A stretch of DNA of 43,413 nucleotides from positions 1 through 43,413 of the forward strand of contig CATOSB010000021.1 of assembly GCA_951812305.1 (NCBI GenBank), given 5' to 3'. How positions within the stretch are numbered: position 1 is the stretch's first letter; every line of letters begins with the position of its first letter. Both the position numbers and the translations under genes were made by a program. The notes under the pieces are model-generated. The model saw nothing but the letters and a program-made list of their open reading frames with translations. It was not told where the DNA came from and searched no databases. Origin of the DNA: an uncultured Paracoccaceae bacterium. Lineage in GTDB: Bacteria > Pseudomonadota > Alphaproteobacteria > Rhodobacterales > Rhodobacteraceae. Shown in pieces: positions 32,915 through 42,495 of the stretch.

Positions 32915-33808
32915 CTATATCTGGTATTCGACCTGCCTGATTGTTTCCGGCACGGTTATGGGTCCCATTTTAACTTTGGTTTTCCCGAGCATATAGGCTG
33001 CGACACACGAGATGAGGTGTACGAATGCGTTGGCAGGCGATCTGTGTCGAGTGTGTTCCAGTCCCATGCTGGTTTTCAACTTATCGAACAGAGTTTCGAT
33101 GATGAACCGCCTTCGCAACAGGATTTTGTTCAGGATTGGCAGGAGATAGTTTTTCATGTTGCGGCGAATGCCGGTGACGAGGTGGAGCCCACGCTGCCAG
33201 AGCCGTTGGAAGAGGGATTTGGAGATATAGCCCTTATCAGCAAATATTTTGCCTTCGAGGCCCGCGATCATGGCTTCAAACGGCTTTCGATCATCGACAT
33301 TACCTGCCGTGATTTTGACGGCCATGATCTCCCCCTTGTTGTTGATGATTAGATGCAGTTTGAAGCCAAAGAACCAGCCCATTGTGCTGCGACCGCGCTT
33401 TGCCAGCCCCTTGAAGACCTTGTTTCGATTAATGCGGGCATTGTGGCAGACCGCGAGCTTAGTGCTGTCGGCAAAATAGACGCCGGTTTTTTCACCGCTG
33501 AAGCAGTGCAGCAGTATGCAAAACGGCACCATTAATCTTGGCATGAGGCTGACAAACCGACCATAGCTCGGGAGGGTGCCAAAGCAGTCACGGTATTTCT
33601 GCTCAACGCCATAAATCCAATAATGTTTGAAGTCCTTGAACGGCGACAAGTGAAACAAGACCATGATGAACAGGCTCTCCCCCAGGGTCAGCTTGCCGGA
33701 GCGAAGCCTCTGACGACCCGAGGGGATCAACCGGTGGCGCTCCCAGTCCTCGTAGGTTTTTGCAAAATCATCGAGACAGACAAAAAGTGCGGTGTTAGTG
33801 ATCGACAT
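32915..33808 (-). CDS. IS982-family transposase
   Basis: The 297-aa transposase starts at ATG 33808. It shows IS982 features: VYFADSTKLAVCHNARINRN (first Asp), KVFKGLAKRGRSTMGWFFGF, KIFADKGYISKSLF (second Asp), and RRRFIIETLFDKLKTSMGLE (Glu). It is intact. Only a weak inverted repeat around AAGCG/CGCTT (near 32910 and 33830) is visible, so the ends and any target duplication are not settled. It lies between the TSUP gene and a hypothetical gene. Confidence 0.88.
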   Translation of the reverse strand: MSITNTALFVCLDDFAKTYEDWERHRLIPSGRQRLRSGKLTLGESLFIMVLFHLSPFKDFKHYWIYGVEQKYRDCFGTLPSYGRFVSLMPRLMVPFCILLHCFSGEKTGVYFADSTKLAVCHNARINRNKVFKGLAKRGRSTMGWFFGFKLHLIINNKGEIMAVKITAGNVDDRKPFEAMIAGLEGKIFADKGYISKSLFQRLWQRGLHLVTGIRRNMKNYLLPILNKILLRRRFIIETLFDKLKTSMGLEHTRHRSPANAFVHLISCVAAYMLGKTKVKMGPITVPETIRQVEYQI

Positions 33809-33936
33809 GAGTGGCGGTCCATATTGTGTCGCTTTTGAACCTTGAATCATGGGGCAACGTACCTGGAAACCCCTCTCACCCCATACTAATCACGGGGGCA
33901 TTCAGGCTGGTCAACACGGGGCAAAAGGTGCGCGCC

Positions 33937-34354
33937 ATGGAGAACAACTTCCCAATCAACGAAGATCTCGCTTATGAGAAGATCCGGGACCTCATGTTCG
34001 ACATGATGGAAGAGGACCCCAACCGTTTCTACGCCCTCACGGATAAGCTCAATGAACTGGCTGCGCTCCCTAAAAGAACCATGACACTTGTGCTCGATCT
34101 GATGGCTGCCACTCCCTTTCAGGTGATCATCCCGAAACACGTACGGAAAAATGACCCTGATACATTCAAAGCAGATCACGAAACCGTTTCAAATGTTCTA
34201 TTTCTTGGAGAGTTTGGCGGAATTGCCGTTGAACTGGAGCCAAATGAGGCTTTGAGAGAACCGAGGATCATTTCCATAACAATGGTGGAAATCCCTCATC
34301 GCAACCCTCTGCGAAAAAGGGTCAACGAGTATCGTAAAAAACGAATCAAAAAAG
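33937..34354 (+). pseudogene. small acidic hypothetical gene, 3' end clipped by IS66 copy 3
   Basis: From ATG 33937 (AAGGTG upstream) the frame encodes MENNFPINEDLAYEKIRDLM and about 139 residues before the IS. It ends in a basic stretch (RKRVNEYRKKRIKK). IS66 copy 3 adds a foreign tail of about 25 residues. Rejoined to 35964-35986, the original protein would have ended about nine codons later at TAG (about 148 aa). The loss is small and the product may still fold. I recognise no family. Confidence 0.55.
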
Positions 34355-35955
34355 GTAACTCCCAAGCACCCTGTCCGATAGGGTTGCGGGGTTTTGTTCC
34401 GTCAGAGCCGTGCGATGATCTGAGGTGGTGACAGGGTCAGGATTTCCAGGATGTTGAACCGGTGTTTTCTGGCCGTCGAGATGACGGACCTGATGTCGGC
34501 GAAGACCCGCGCGCCCTCGAGGGTGCGGAAGGTGCCCGAGATTTTCATGCGCAGCTTCATCATGCGCAGGTCCTGTTCGGCCTGATTGTTTGTGAATGGG
34601 ACCGCGAAGTCGGCGATGAATCGCAAAACGTCATCGCGGTAGTCACGCAGGCGGAGGAGCAGGTTGTGGCCTGGCCGCCTGGCTTTTCGGCCGCGGGTGC
34701 CGGGGCTTTTGGCCAGCGGGGGCCGGCGTTCGTGGAAGGCGAGCCCCTTGGCGAGGATCGCCATGTATCTGGTGACTATACCCTGGCGAACCAGTTCCGG
34801 GAGTTCGGTCTCGCCTTGATCCTGAGCCGCGCATCTGAGCTGATTGGCGCTATGAAGCACTGCGCTCATCTCCGTCGCCCAAGGCTCTTTTTCGATCTCT
34901 TCGATGGCCTTGAGTTCGCGCAAGTGATGCGCCCCGCAGAGGGCGTGGGCGTCCACTCCGCTCATATGGGCGTAGTAGGGTTTCCAGTGATCATGAATGA
35001 TCGTCCCGCCGGTCAGGAAGGTTGGAACAGCACCGCGTTTGGCGCTGATGCGGTAATGGGTGAAGGCGGTATCGCAGATCGTGTGCAGCCAGTGCAGCTT
35101 GCCGGCAACACGAAGTCCGGTCTCGTCCAGATGCCGAACGCCGCCTTCGGCAAGCCGGGCGAGAATGTGTTCAACCACGACACCCATCTTATTTGCCGCG
35201 CCGCGCGTCCAGTTGGTCACGCTGGCCGCGCACAAGCTGGTGGCCCCAAACAGGTCGCGCATAAGCTGGCAGACCCGATCCTCGGGTATCAGCTGCTGAA
35301 CATTGCAATAGACCGCCACTGCCCGCATGCGCGTGCCATATTGCACATGCGCGGCCACGCCATCGGGAAAGCCAGCCGTCGTCGTGGCTCGACAATGGTC
35401 GCAACAATAAACCGCCGCCTGATGCTCGGTGACCTCCAGGCGTGGCGCAGGCAAGTCGAACACCTGACGCTTCTCGATCCCTTTCACCATCTCCGCCGTC
35501 AGGGCGCTCTGACAGGCGCTGCAATGCGTCGCCTCATGCCGTTCGACAAAGTCGGGTGTTGACGTCTGGCGCAGGGTGTCGCCCCGGTGGCCAACTTGGC
35601 CGCCACTTTTCTTTCCGGATTTGCCACGCAGGCTGCGCGGGGCTGGCTTCTTCAGGCCATCACTTGAAGGGGGCTTGCTGCTATTGCTGCTGTTCTTGGC
35701 CAACTGTCGGCGCAGGTCCGTGATCTCTTCCGCCATGCTCGCCAACGCAGCTTCAAGCTCAGCGATCCGACGCAGAGCCGTGGCGAGAAGTTGTTCAAGG
35801 GCGGCAACCTGATCCATCCCACCACTGATTCAGAGAAATCAACCCGGCGCCACAGAATTCAGACAAGAAAGAAAAAAAACACGCGCAAAATGGCAAATTC
35901 GACTCACCATAAAACTGACAATAACACTCAAACGTGGGGGGTGCTTGGGAGTTAC
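34355..35955 (-). mobile_element. IS66-family element, copy 3
   Basis: The 1601-bp intact copy is flanked by CAAAAAAG (34347-34354) and CAAAAAAC (35956-35963). Seven of eight bases match, the mismatch being next to the GTAAC end. It shares the ERRPPL substitution with truncated copy 5, so these two are each other's closest relatives. Confidence 0.93.
34402..35817 (-). CDS. IS66-family transposase (copy 3)
   Basis: This is a full-length 471-aa transposase. It differs from copy 1 at one position (ERRPPLAKS in place of ERQPPLAKS). All motifs are intact. Confidence 0.95.
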   Translation of the reverse strand: MDQVAALEQLLATALRRIAELEAALASMAEEITDLRRQLAKNSSNSSKPPSSDGLKKPAPRSLRGKSGKKSGGQVGHRGDTLRQTSTPDFVERHEATHCSACQSALTAEMVKGIEKRQVFDLPAPRLEVTEHQAAVYCCDHCRATTTAGFPDGVAAHVQYGTRMRAVAVYCNVQQLIPEDRVCQLMRDLFGATSLCAASVTNWTRGAANKMGVVVEHILARLAEGGVRHLDETGLRVAGKLHWLHTICDTAFTHYRISAKRGAVPTFLTGGTIIHDHWKPYYAHMSGVDAHALCGAHHLRELKAIEEIEKEPWATEMSAVLHSANQLRCAAQDQGETELPELVRQGIVTRYMAILAKGLAFHERRPPLAKSPGTRGRKARRPGHNLLLRLRDYRDDVLRFIADFAVPFTNNQAEQDLRMMKLRMKISGTFRTLEGARVFADIRSVISTARKHRFNILEILTLSPPQIIARL

Positions 35956-36031
35956 CAAAAAACTACGAAAAAATTCTGTCGAGTAGTGCACTGGTGACGC
36001 CAACGTCTTATCCAGAATCGGGGTTAAGCAG

Positions 36032-36355
36032 CTAAAGCGCTGTGCCCATTGCCGGGGTTACCTCGCCCGTCGTGTTTTCGAAATTCTGCCCCGATGCCAC
36101 AAGGCAAGTCACGCCGCTTGGCATGGTCACCGTAATTGTCCAGGTCCCGGTTTCAAGCGAGGCGTAAACCTCAATTACAGAATTGTTCGGCGCCAACCCG
36201 ATTGACTGTCGGCTTTCGCCATAGGTCGCCGACAGTCGTTCGACCACCTTTTCGCGATCCGCACAGTTGCGGTTGGCCTGCTGGGCAAAGGCGTGCTGCG
36301 TTGCAAGAATCATCGCGCCGACACCCAGGGAGAGTGCTAGAAACCTCTGTTTCAT
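36032..36355 (-). CDS. small exported hypothetical protein
   Basis: From ATG 36355 the product is 107 aa with a clear signal peptide (MKQRFLALSLGVGAMILA, cleavage probably after AFA). The mature part reads NCADREKVVERLSATYGESR, then VIEVYASLETGTWTITVTMP and TCLVASGQNFE. It looks like a periplasmic protein found in many Rhodobacterales, function unknown. The two cysteines could form a disulfide. It lies alone between IS66 copy 3 and the ISAs1 element; its upstream 206 bp (36356-36561) show no clear promoter. Confidence 0.7.
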   Translation of the reverse strand: MKQRFLALSLGVGAMILATQHAFAQQANRNCADREKVVERLSATYGESRQSIGLAPNNSVIEVYASLETGTWTITVTMPSGVTCLVASGQNFENTTGEVTPAMGTAL

Positions 36356-36588
36356 CGTTTCGTCCCATATGTTTTCAGGCTGCCCGCGTGGGCCTTCCGG
36401 TTCTCCGGCAGGCGGATCTTGCCCCATTTCTCTGCTGTCGGACCTTTCGCACCGTGGTTCCGCGGCGGCCTTCCGAAGTGGTTCTCCCTCGTCCGACGGT
36501 TTGAACAGATTGCCCGAATCGGTGCCAAAATTCCGTTAATCGACCGTTCGGTGGGGCGGGGCAGGGGAATCGCGCTTGAAGTTTGACA

Positions 36589-38188
36589 GTAACTCCCAAG
36601 CACCCTGTCCGATAGGGTTGCGGGGTTTTGTTCCGTCAGAGCCGTGCGATGATCTGAGGTGGTGACAGGGTCAGGATTTCCAGGATGTTGAACCGGTGTT
36701 TTCTGGCCGTCGAGATGACGGACCTGATGTCGGCGAAGACCCGCGCGCCCTCGAGGGTGCGGAAGGTGCCCGAGATTTTCATGCGCAGCTTCATCATGCG
36801 CAGGTCCTGTTCGGCCTGATTGTTTGTGAATGGGACCGCGAAGTCGGCGATGAATCGCAAAACGTCATCGCGGTAGTCACGCAGGCGGAGGAGCAGGTTG
36901 TGGCCTGGCCGCCTGGCTTTTCGGCCGCGGGTGCCGGGGCTTTTGGCCAGCGGGGGCTGGCGTTCGTGGAAGGCGAGCCCCTTGGCGAGGATCGCCATGT
37001 ATCTGGTGACTATACCCTGGCGAACCAGTTCCGGGAGTTCGGTCTCGCCTTGATCCTGAGCCGCGCATCTGAGCTGATTGGCGCTATGAAGCACTGCGCT
37101 CATCTCCGTCGCCCAAGGCTCTTTTTCGATCTCTTCGATGGCCTTGAGTTCGCGCAAGTGATGCGCCCCGCAGAGGGCGTGGGCGTCCACTCCGCTCATA
37201 TGGGCGTAGTAGGGTTTCCAGTGATCATGAATGATCGTCCCGCCGGTCAGGAAGGTTGGAACAGCACCGCGTTTGGCGCTGATGCGGTAATGGGTGAAGG
37301 CGGTATCGCAGATCGTGTGCAGCCAGTGCAGCTTGCCGGCAACACGAAGTCCGGTCTCGTCCAGATGCCGAACGCCGCCTTCGGCAAGCCGGGCGAGAAT
37401 GTGTTCAACCACGACACCCATCTTATTTGCCGCGCCGCGCGTCCAGTTGGTCACGCTGGCCGCGCACAAGCTGGTGGCCCCAAACAGGTCGCGCATAAGC
37501 TGGCAGACCCGATCCTCGGGTATCAGCTGCTGAACATTGCAATAGACCGCCACTGCCCGCATGCGCGTGCCATATTGCACATGCGCGGCCACGCCATCGG
37601 GAAAGCCAGCCGTCGTCGTGGCTCGACAATGGTCGCAACAATAAACCGCCGCCTGATGCTCGGTGACCTCCAGGCGTGGCGCAGGCAAGTCGAACACCTG
37701 ACGCTTCTCGATCCCTTTCACCATCTCCGCCGTCAGGGCGCTCTGACAGGCGCTGCAATGCGTCGCCTCATGCCGTTCGACAAAGTCGGGTGTTGACGTC
37801 TGGCGCAGGGTGTCGCCCCGGTGGCCAACTTGGCCGCCACTTTTCTTTCCGGATTTGCCACGCAGGCTGCGCGGGGCTGGCTTCTTCAGGCCATCACTTG
37901 AAGGGGGCTTGCTGCTATTGCTGCTGTTCTTGGCCAACTGTCGGCGCAGGTCCGTGATCTCTTCCGCCATGCTCGCCAACGCAGCTTCAAGCTCAGCGAT
38001 CCGACGCAGAGCCGTGGCGAGAAGTTGTTCAAGGGCGGCAACCTGATCCATCCCACCACTGATTCAGAGAAATCAACCCGGCGCCACAGAATTCAGACAA
38101 GAAAGAAAAAAACACGCGCAAAATGGCAAATTCGACTCACCATAAAACTGACAATAACACTCAAACGTGGGGGGTGCTTGGGAGTTAC
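36589..38188 (-). mobile_element. IS66-family element, copy 4, nested in ISAs1
   Basis: The 1600-bp copy is one base shorter than the others because an A8 run before the right end is A7 (near 38106). It is flanked by GTTTGACA (36581-36588) and GTTTGACT (38189-38196), seven of eight bases, again differing at the base beside the GTAAC end. It lies in the leader of the ISAs1 transposase and may block its expression. Confidence 0.93.
36636..38051 (-). CDS. IS66-family transposase (copy 4)
   Basis: This is a full-length 471-aa protein that appears identical to the copy 1 transposase. All zinc-finger and DDE motifs are present. Confidence 0.95.
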   Translation of the reverse strand: MDQVAALEQLLATALRRIAELEAALASMAEEITDLRRQLAKNSSNSSKPPSSDGLKKPAPRSLRGKSGKKSGGQVGHRGDTLRQTSTPDFVERHEATHCSACQSALTAEMVKGIEKRQVFDLPAPRLEVTEHQAAVYCCDHCRATTTAGFPDGVAAHVQYGTRMRAVAVYCNVQQLIPEDRVCQLMRDLFGATSLCAASVTNWTRGAANKMGVVVEHILARLAEGGVRHLDETGLRVAGKLHWLHTICDTAFTHYRISAKRGAVPTFLTGGTIIHDHWKPYYAHMSGVDAHALCGAHHLRELKAIEEIEKEPWATEMSAVLHSANQLRCAAQDQGETELPELVRQGIVTRYMAILAKGLAFHERQPPLAKSPGTRGRKARRPGHNLLLRLRDYRDDVLRFIADFAVPFTNNQAEQDLRMMKLRMKISGTFRTLEGARVFADIRSVISTARKHRFNILEILTLSPPQIIARL

Positions 38189-38246
38189 GTTTGACTGTGG
38201 ATTAGAATTGGATTCTTGAGGATTCATCACTTGATGGAGTTTTGAG

Positions 38247-39347
38247 ATGCCTACATTGACCAGCTATTTCAACGACATGGACGATCCTCGGGGTGGCAAT
38301 GCCCCGCGTCACAATTTCTGCGATCTCATGACGATCAGCCTTTTGTGCGCGCTGTGCGGCGGTGAGACGGCGGTCGACATGGAGCTTTTCGGGCATATGA
38401 AGGAGGATTTCCTGCGAGAGTTTCTCGAATTGCCCCACGGCATTCCCTGCCATGACGCGTATTCGCGGCTCTTCCGCCTTATGAAGCCGTCGAGCTTTCA
38501 GGCCTTTTTCGACAAGTTTCGCACTGACTTTGCGGTCAAGGCTGGAGATGAGCCGGCAATCGCTATCGATGGCAAAGAGATGCGGCGCAGCTTTGACAAG
38601 GCCGCCGGGCAGTCGAACATGAACATCGTGACCGCCTTTGCCCATGGCGCGCGCCTGAGCCTGGGCATCGCAGAAAGCGCCAGGGGCGGCGGCGAGATAC
38701 TGGCGCTGCGCGACCTGATCGGGATGCTTGATATCCGTGGCATCACCATCACCGCTGATGCGCTGCACTGCCAGAGAGAGACCTGCGAATTGATCGTGCA
38801 GGCGGGCGGCGAATATTGCTTGCAGCTCAAGGGCAACCAGGGCGACATGCTGGCTGATGTACGGGCCTTTGTTGACGATCAGGGTACTGATTACATTGAT
38901 AAATATGACACGGTCGACGCTGACCACGGCCGCATCGAGGAGCGGTCATATCGCGTCTATAATGTGCCGCAGTATCTCACGGACATCCATAACTGGCCGC
39001 ATCTACAAGCCTTCGTCCACGTCGTTTCTGAGCGAGCAGCAGATGACAAAACAAACCGGTCAGAGCGGATTTACCTCCTCTCCAAATGTCCCTCGGCTCA
39101 AGTTGCCGCTTCTCTGATCCGTGGTCACTGGCAGATCGAGAACAGTTTGCATTGGTCTCTCGACGTGGTGATGAACGATGATCAGCACCGCGCACGAAAA
39201 GATCACGCGCCAGCCAACTTCGCCGCCTTGAGGCGCATCGCTTTGAACATCATCAAGGCAAATCCCGCAAAAGGCTCAAACCGTGGGAAGTTCAAAAAGG
39301 CAGGCTGGAGCAATGACTTCCTCAAAACCCTCATCCAAGGCTTCTGA
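38247..39347 (+). CDS. ISAs1-family transposase
   Basis: The 366-aa protein starts MPTLTSYFNDMDDPRGGNAP and has the DDE_Tnp_1-associated N-terminal domain (HNFCDLMTISLLCALCGGETAV, then FLELPHGIPCHDAYSRLFR). The catalytic core has IAIDGKEMRRSFDKAAGQ, ITITADALHCQRE, and GHWQIENSLHWSLDVVMNDD (Glu). It is uninterrupted. Its promoter region has been displaced by IS66 copy 4, so expression may depend on that element. Confidence 0.93.
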   Translation: MPTLTSYFNDMDDPRGGNAPRHNFCDLMTISLLCALCGGETAVDMELFGHMKEDFLREFLELPHGIPCHDAYSRLFRLMKPSSFQAFFDKFRTDFAVKAGDEPAIAIDGKEMRRSFDKAAGQSNMNIVTAFAHGARLSLGIAESARGGGEILALRDLIGMLDIRGITITADALHCQRETCELIVQAGGEYCLQLKGNQGDMLADVRAFVDDQGTDYIDKYDTVDADHGRIEERSYRVYNVPQYLTDIHNWPHLQAFVHVVSERAADDKTNRSERIYLLSKCPSAQVAASLIRGHWQIENSLHWSLDVVMNDDQHRARKDHAPANFAALRRIALNIIKANPAKGSNRGKFKKAGWSNDFLKTLIQGF

Positions 39348-39372
39348 AGCGCGATTGCCCTGTGGGGCGGGG

Positions 39373-39431
39373 TGTATCCCCTTGAAGTACGTAAGATCAT
39401 GCCTATATGATAGGTATGGCTAAGAAAAAAC
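39373..39431 (+). pseudogene. orphan promoter and gene start cut by IS66 copy 5
   Basis: Just past the ISAs1 duplication are TTGAAG (39382-39387) and TATGAT (39406-39411, 18-bp spacing), then ATG at 39416 reading MAKKK before the IS66 end at 39432. The rest of the gene is not found to the right, where a truncated IS256 follows. This may be the first codons of a deleted or relocated gene. The sequence is too short to identify it. Confidence 0.35.
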
Positions 39432-40118
39432 GTAACTCCCAAGCACCCTGTCCGATAGGGTTGCGGGGTTTTGTTCCGTCAGAGCCGTGCGATGATCTGA
39501 GGTGGTGACAGGGTCAGGATTTCCAGGATGTTGAACCGGTGTTTTCTGGCCGTCGAGATGACGGACCTGATGTCGGCGAAGACCCGCGCGCCCTCGAGGG
39601 TGCGGAAGGTGCCCGAGATTTTCATGCGCAGCTTCATCATGCGCAGGTCCTGTTCGGCCTGATTGTTTGTGAATGGGACCGCGAAGTCGGCGATGAATCG
39701 CAAAACGTCATCGCGGTAGTCACGCAGGCGGAGGAGCAGGTTGTGGCCTGGCCGCCTGGCTTTTCGGCCGCGGGTGCCGGGGCTTTTGGCCAGCGGGGGC
39801 CGGCGTTCGTGGAAGGCGAGCCCCTTGGCGAGGATCGCCATGTATCTGGTGACTATACCCTGGCGAACCAGTTCCGGGAGTTCGGTCTCGCCTTGATCCT
39901 GAGCCGCGCATCTGAGCTGATTGGCGCTATGAAGCACTGCGCTCATCTCCGTCGCCCAAGGCTCTTTTTCGATCTCTTCGATGGCCTTGAGTTCGCGCAA
40001 GTGATGCGCCCCGCAGAGGGCGTGGGCGTCCACTCCGCTCATATGGGCGTAGTAGGGTTTCCAGTGATCATGAATGATCGTCCCGCCGGTCAGGAAGGTT
40101 GGAACAGCACCGCGTTTG
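39432..40118 (-). mobile_element. IS66-family element, copy 5, truncated
   Basis: This keeps the left end (GTAACTCCC) and 687 bp, then breaks off after GCGTTTG at 40118, where sequence identity with the other copies stops. The remaining transposase frame (39479-40118) encodes the C-terminal half, including IIHDHWKPY and the NNQAEQDLRM Glu region, but no N-terminus. It carries the ERRPPL variant shared with copy 3. Confidence 0.92.
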
Positions 40119-41376
40119 CTCCGCAGGATAGGCGGGGGTATGTGGTCTCTTTGTCATAGGGCTCACCTTTGGAGTGTTTTACCCTCCGGTAAACCCGGGG
40201 CGGTTCAGCTTGCGGAATTGATGGATCGCTTTGCTCACCTCAAAACACCAGACGGGCGCGCCGGGGTGGTACGTAATGGCAGTCATCCCGCCCGTGAAAT
40301 CCAAACGGGTGTTGGACCTGTGACCGTAGAGATTCCAAAGATACGCTCGAAAACCGGCAAGCCAGTGAGTTTCCGCTCCGCGCTCGTACCGCCCTACGTG
40401 CGCAAGACCAAGACGCTGCAGGCTGCGATCCCCTGGCTCTACCTCAAAGGCATTTCCACTGGCGAAATGGGAACGGCGCTGAAGGGTTTGCTCGGGGCTA
40501 ATGCCACCGGATTTTCGGCCAAAACAGTTGCCAGATTGAAGGCCGAATGGGCCGCTGAATACAGGGCGTGGCGCACCGCAGACCTGTCCCAAGACGAGTG
40601 GGTCTACATCTGGGCCGACGGTATTCACAGTGGCTTACGCGGCGAGGATCACAAGTTGTGCGCGCTGGTCGTGATCGGCGTAAATACCCGTGGTCAGAAA
40701 CAATTTCTGGCAATCGAGGACGGCACTCGTGAAAGCACACAGAGCTGGAGGGAGGTTCTAATCGGCCTCAGAGAACGCGGTCTCAACACTCCAAAATTGG
40801 CCATCGGAGACGGTGCTCTGGGATTCTGGGCCGCTCTTGAAGAAACCTATCCGGGCACACCTCAACAACGCTGCTGGGTGCATAAGACGGGCAACGTCCT
40901 CAACTGTTTTCCCAAGTCCACCCAGCCAAAAGCCAAAACGATGCTGCACGATATCTGGCGCGCTGAAACGCGCAAGTCAGCTGAACAAGCGTTCGATCTC
41001 TTCGTGAAAACGTTTGAAGACAAGTACCCCAAAGCCACCGCCTCGCTTCAGAAAGATCGAACCGAACTGCTGGCATTCTACGATTTTCCCGCAATGCATT
41101 GGCAAAGCATCCGAACGACCAATCCAATTGAATCCGCCTTTGCCACGATCCGTCATCGCACCAAGCGCTCAAAGGGCTGTCTGGCCCGCGACGGCATGCT
41201 CCACATGATCTTCAAACTGGGGCAGTGCGCCGAACAAAACTGGCACAAACTTCGCGGCTTCAATCATCTCGCCGACGTCATCCAAGGCGTCAATTTCAAA
41301 GACGGCATCAAGCAAACCCAGACCGAAACCGCCGCCGCATGAAAGATCCCGCAAACACCAGATTTGACAATAACTC
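40119..41376 (+). mobile_element. IS256-family element, left end missing
   Basis: The right end is recognisable (ATTTGACAATAACTC at 41362-41376), typical of IS256 relatives. A matching left end (GAGTTATTGTCAAAT) is absent; the sequence joins truncated IS66 copy 5 directly. About 80 bp after the junction (40119-40198) cannot be assigned with confidence. Confidence 0.8.
40219..41342 (+). pseudogene. IS256-family transposase, 5'-truncated
   Basis: The frame encodes an IS256 (mutator-type) transposase from LKTPDGRAGVVRNG onward: IQTGVGPVTVEIPKIR, PWLYLKGISTGEMG, WADGIHSGLRGEDHK (first Asp), LAIGDGALGFWAAL (second Asp), QRCWVHKTGNVLN, and TNPIESAFATIRHRTKRSKG (Glu). About 35-40 residues expected at the N-terminus are missing, and the open frame upstream derives from unrelated sequence. 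ATG 40219 is only the first internal methionine. It may produce an inactive protein. Confidence 0.8.
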
Positions 41377-42407
41377 CTGATATTCACCATCGGTGCGGAT
41401 GCCCCGCAGGCCGTCGTTGATCATCGCCAGCATCTCACCCGCTTGTGGGTGCGACTTGTGAACGACGACGTGCAAGCCAGCGACCGAGAGTGGCTGCGGC
41501 AGGATGTGGATCTTGTCGCCGAGGTCGTGCTCTTTCAGCGCGGCGCGTCCGGTGAATTCGTTGATCGCGACCACGTCGGCCTCGCCAGCGAGTACCATGT
41601 CGAAGCAATCCTTGACCGCGCGCGGTTGCTTCAGCGTGATCTTGTTGTCGACCAGCCAACGGCGGCCATTCTGATCCAGATCGAAGGTGAAGTAACCGGC
41701 TGGGCGACAGAGCGTTTTACCGACGATGTCGGCTCCTGGTTGAACGCCATCGGGCGCGATTTGTCGGCGAACAGCAGGACCAGAAGTTCGAACATCGGAT
41801 CAGAGAAGGCGAGGTTCTGGCAGCGGTAATTGTCAGGCATCGCATCACAGTCGGGCTTGAACCACGGGAAGCCGAGATCGAGAAGGGCGTTGGACAGAAG
41901 CGGCTCAAAATGGCTGCCCCAGTCATCAACCCAGTGAATAGCGAAGCCCTGACCGGGTTGGGCCCGGTCCATCGCGGAATTCACCACCTCGGTCAGAAGA
42001 CCGCCATTGTGGCTTTCCTTATGCGTGAACGGGGCATAGTCGGACCCTGTCAGAAGATTAATCTTCTTGCGCGTCGCGGCATTGCCAAGCTGCACCTGAA
42101 CCGGGGCGGATGTGAGTTGAACGTCGGTAACGGCAGACCCGCCTTCAAGGCCAACGGGGAGCCCTTCGAGACAGGCGAGGTTGAGCGTCATGCCCACCGC
42201 GATGCGGTCGGGTTTGCTACCGATGCGCGCAATGTTGTTGTTGTGGATTGCCGTCCACATACCGGCGTTCTTGTAAAGCCGGTCAGCGATGCCAGACAGT
42301 GTGTCACCGCGCCCGACAACATAGGTCCCGCCGCAGGTTTCCGCTACCGCCGCGCCGGCGCCAAGGCTGGCGAGCGCAAAGGCGGCTGCCGTGATCAGTT
42401 TTTTCAT
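41377..42407 (-). pseudogene. LysM plus solute-binding-domain protein, frameshifted and 3'-truncated
   Basis: From ATG 42407 it encodes a signal peptide (MKKLITAAAFALASLGAGAA), a LysM domain (TYVVGRGDTLSGIADRLYKN, then IAVGMTLNLACLEG) and a family-3 type solute-binding domain (NLLTGSDYAPFTH, CQNLAFSDPMFELLVLLFAD). Near 41735 the frame is lost and the ORF ends at 41631. The -1 frame continues the homology (ADIVGKTLCRPAGYFTFDLD, then VAINEFTGRAALKEHD, then LHVVVHKSHPQAGEM), which implies a one-base deletion. The 3' end is replaced by the IS256 right end after EYQ. It is therefore broken twice and non-functional. Confidence 0.85.
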
Positions 42408-42495
42408 TGGTTCCCCCTGGATAGAAAAAGTTGCACCGCATTCTCTGATATCGTGCGGGTTGTTTTTGAACTGCTATGAGTTTCGAATTTACGCA

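Larger units (their letters stand above)
36562..39362 (+). mobile_element. ISAs1-family element, itself interrupted by IS66 copy 4
   Basis: The left end CAGGGGAATCGCGCTT (36562-36577) and the right end, whose complement is CAGGGCAATCGCGCTT (39347-39362), match at 15 of 16. The whole is flanked by a perfect 10-bp duplication TGGGGCGGGG (36552-36561 and 39363-39372). IS66 copy 4 sits between the left end and the transposase. Without it the ISAs1 would be about 1193 bp. The order of events is therefore ISAs1 first, IS66 second. Confidence 0.92.

Noticed and set aside
32901..36016. Shared 11-mer CTTATCCAGAA near the TSUP stop and near the exported-protein gene
   Set aside because: Pairs of identical 11-mers are expected by chance many times in a window of this size.
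40074..40218. In-frame N-terminal part of the IS256 transposase ORF
   Set aside because: This stretch begins inside IS66 copy 5 and crosses the junction at 40118; it is not transposase sequence.
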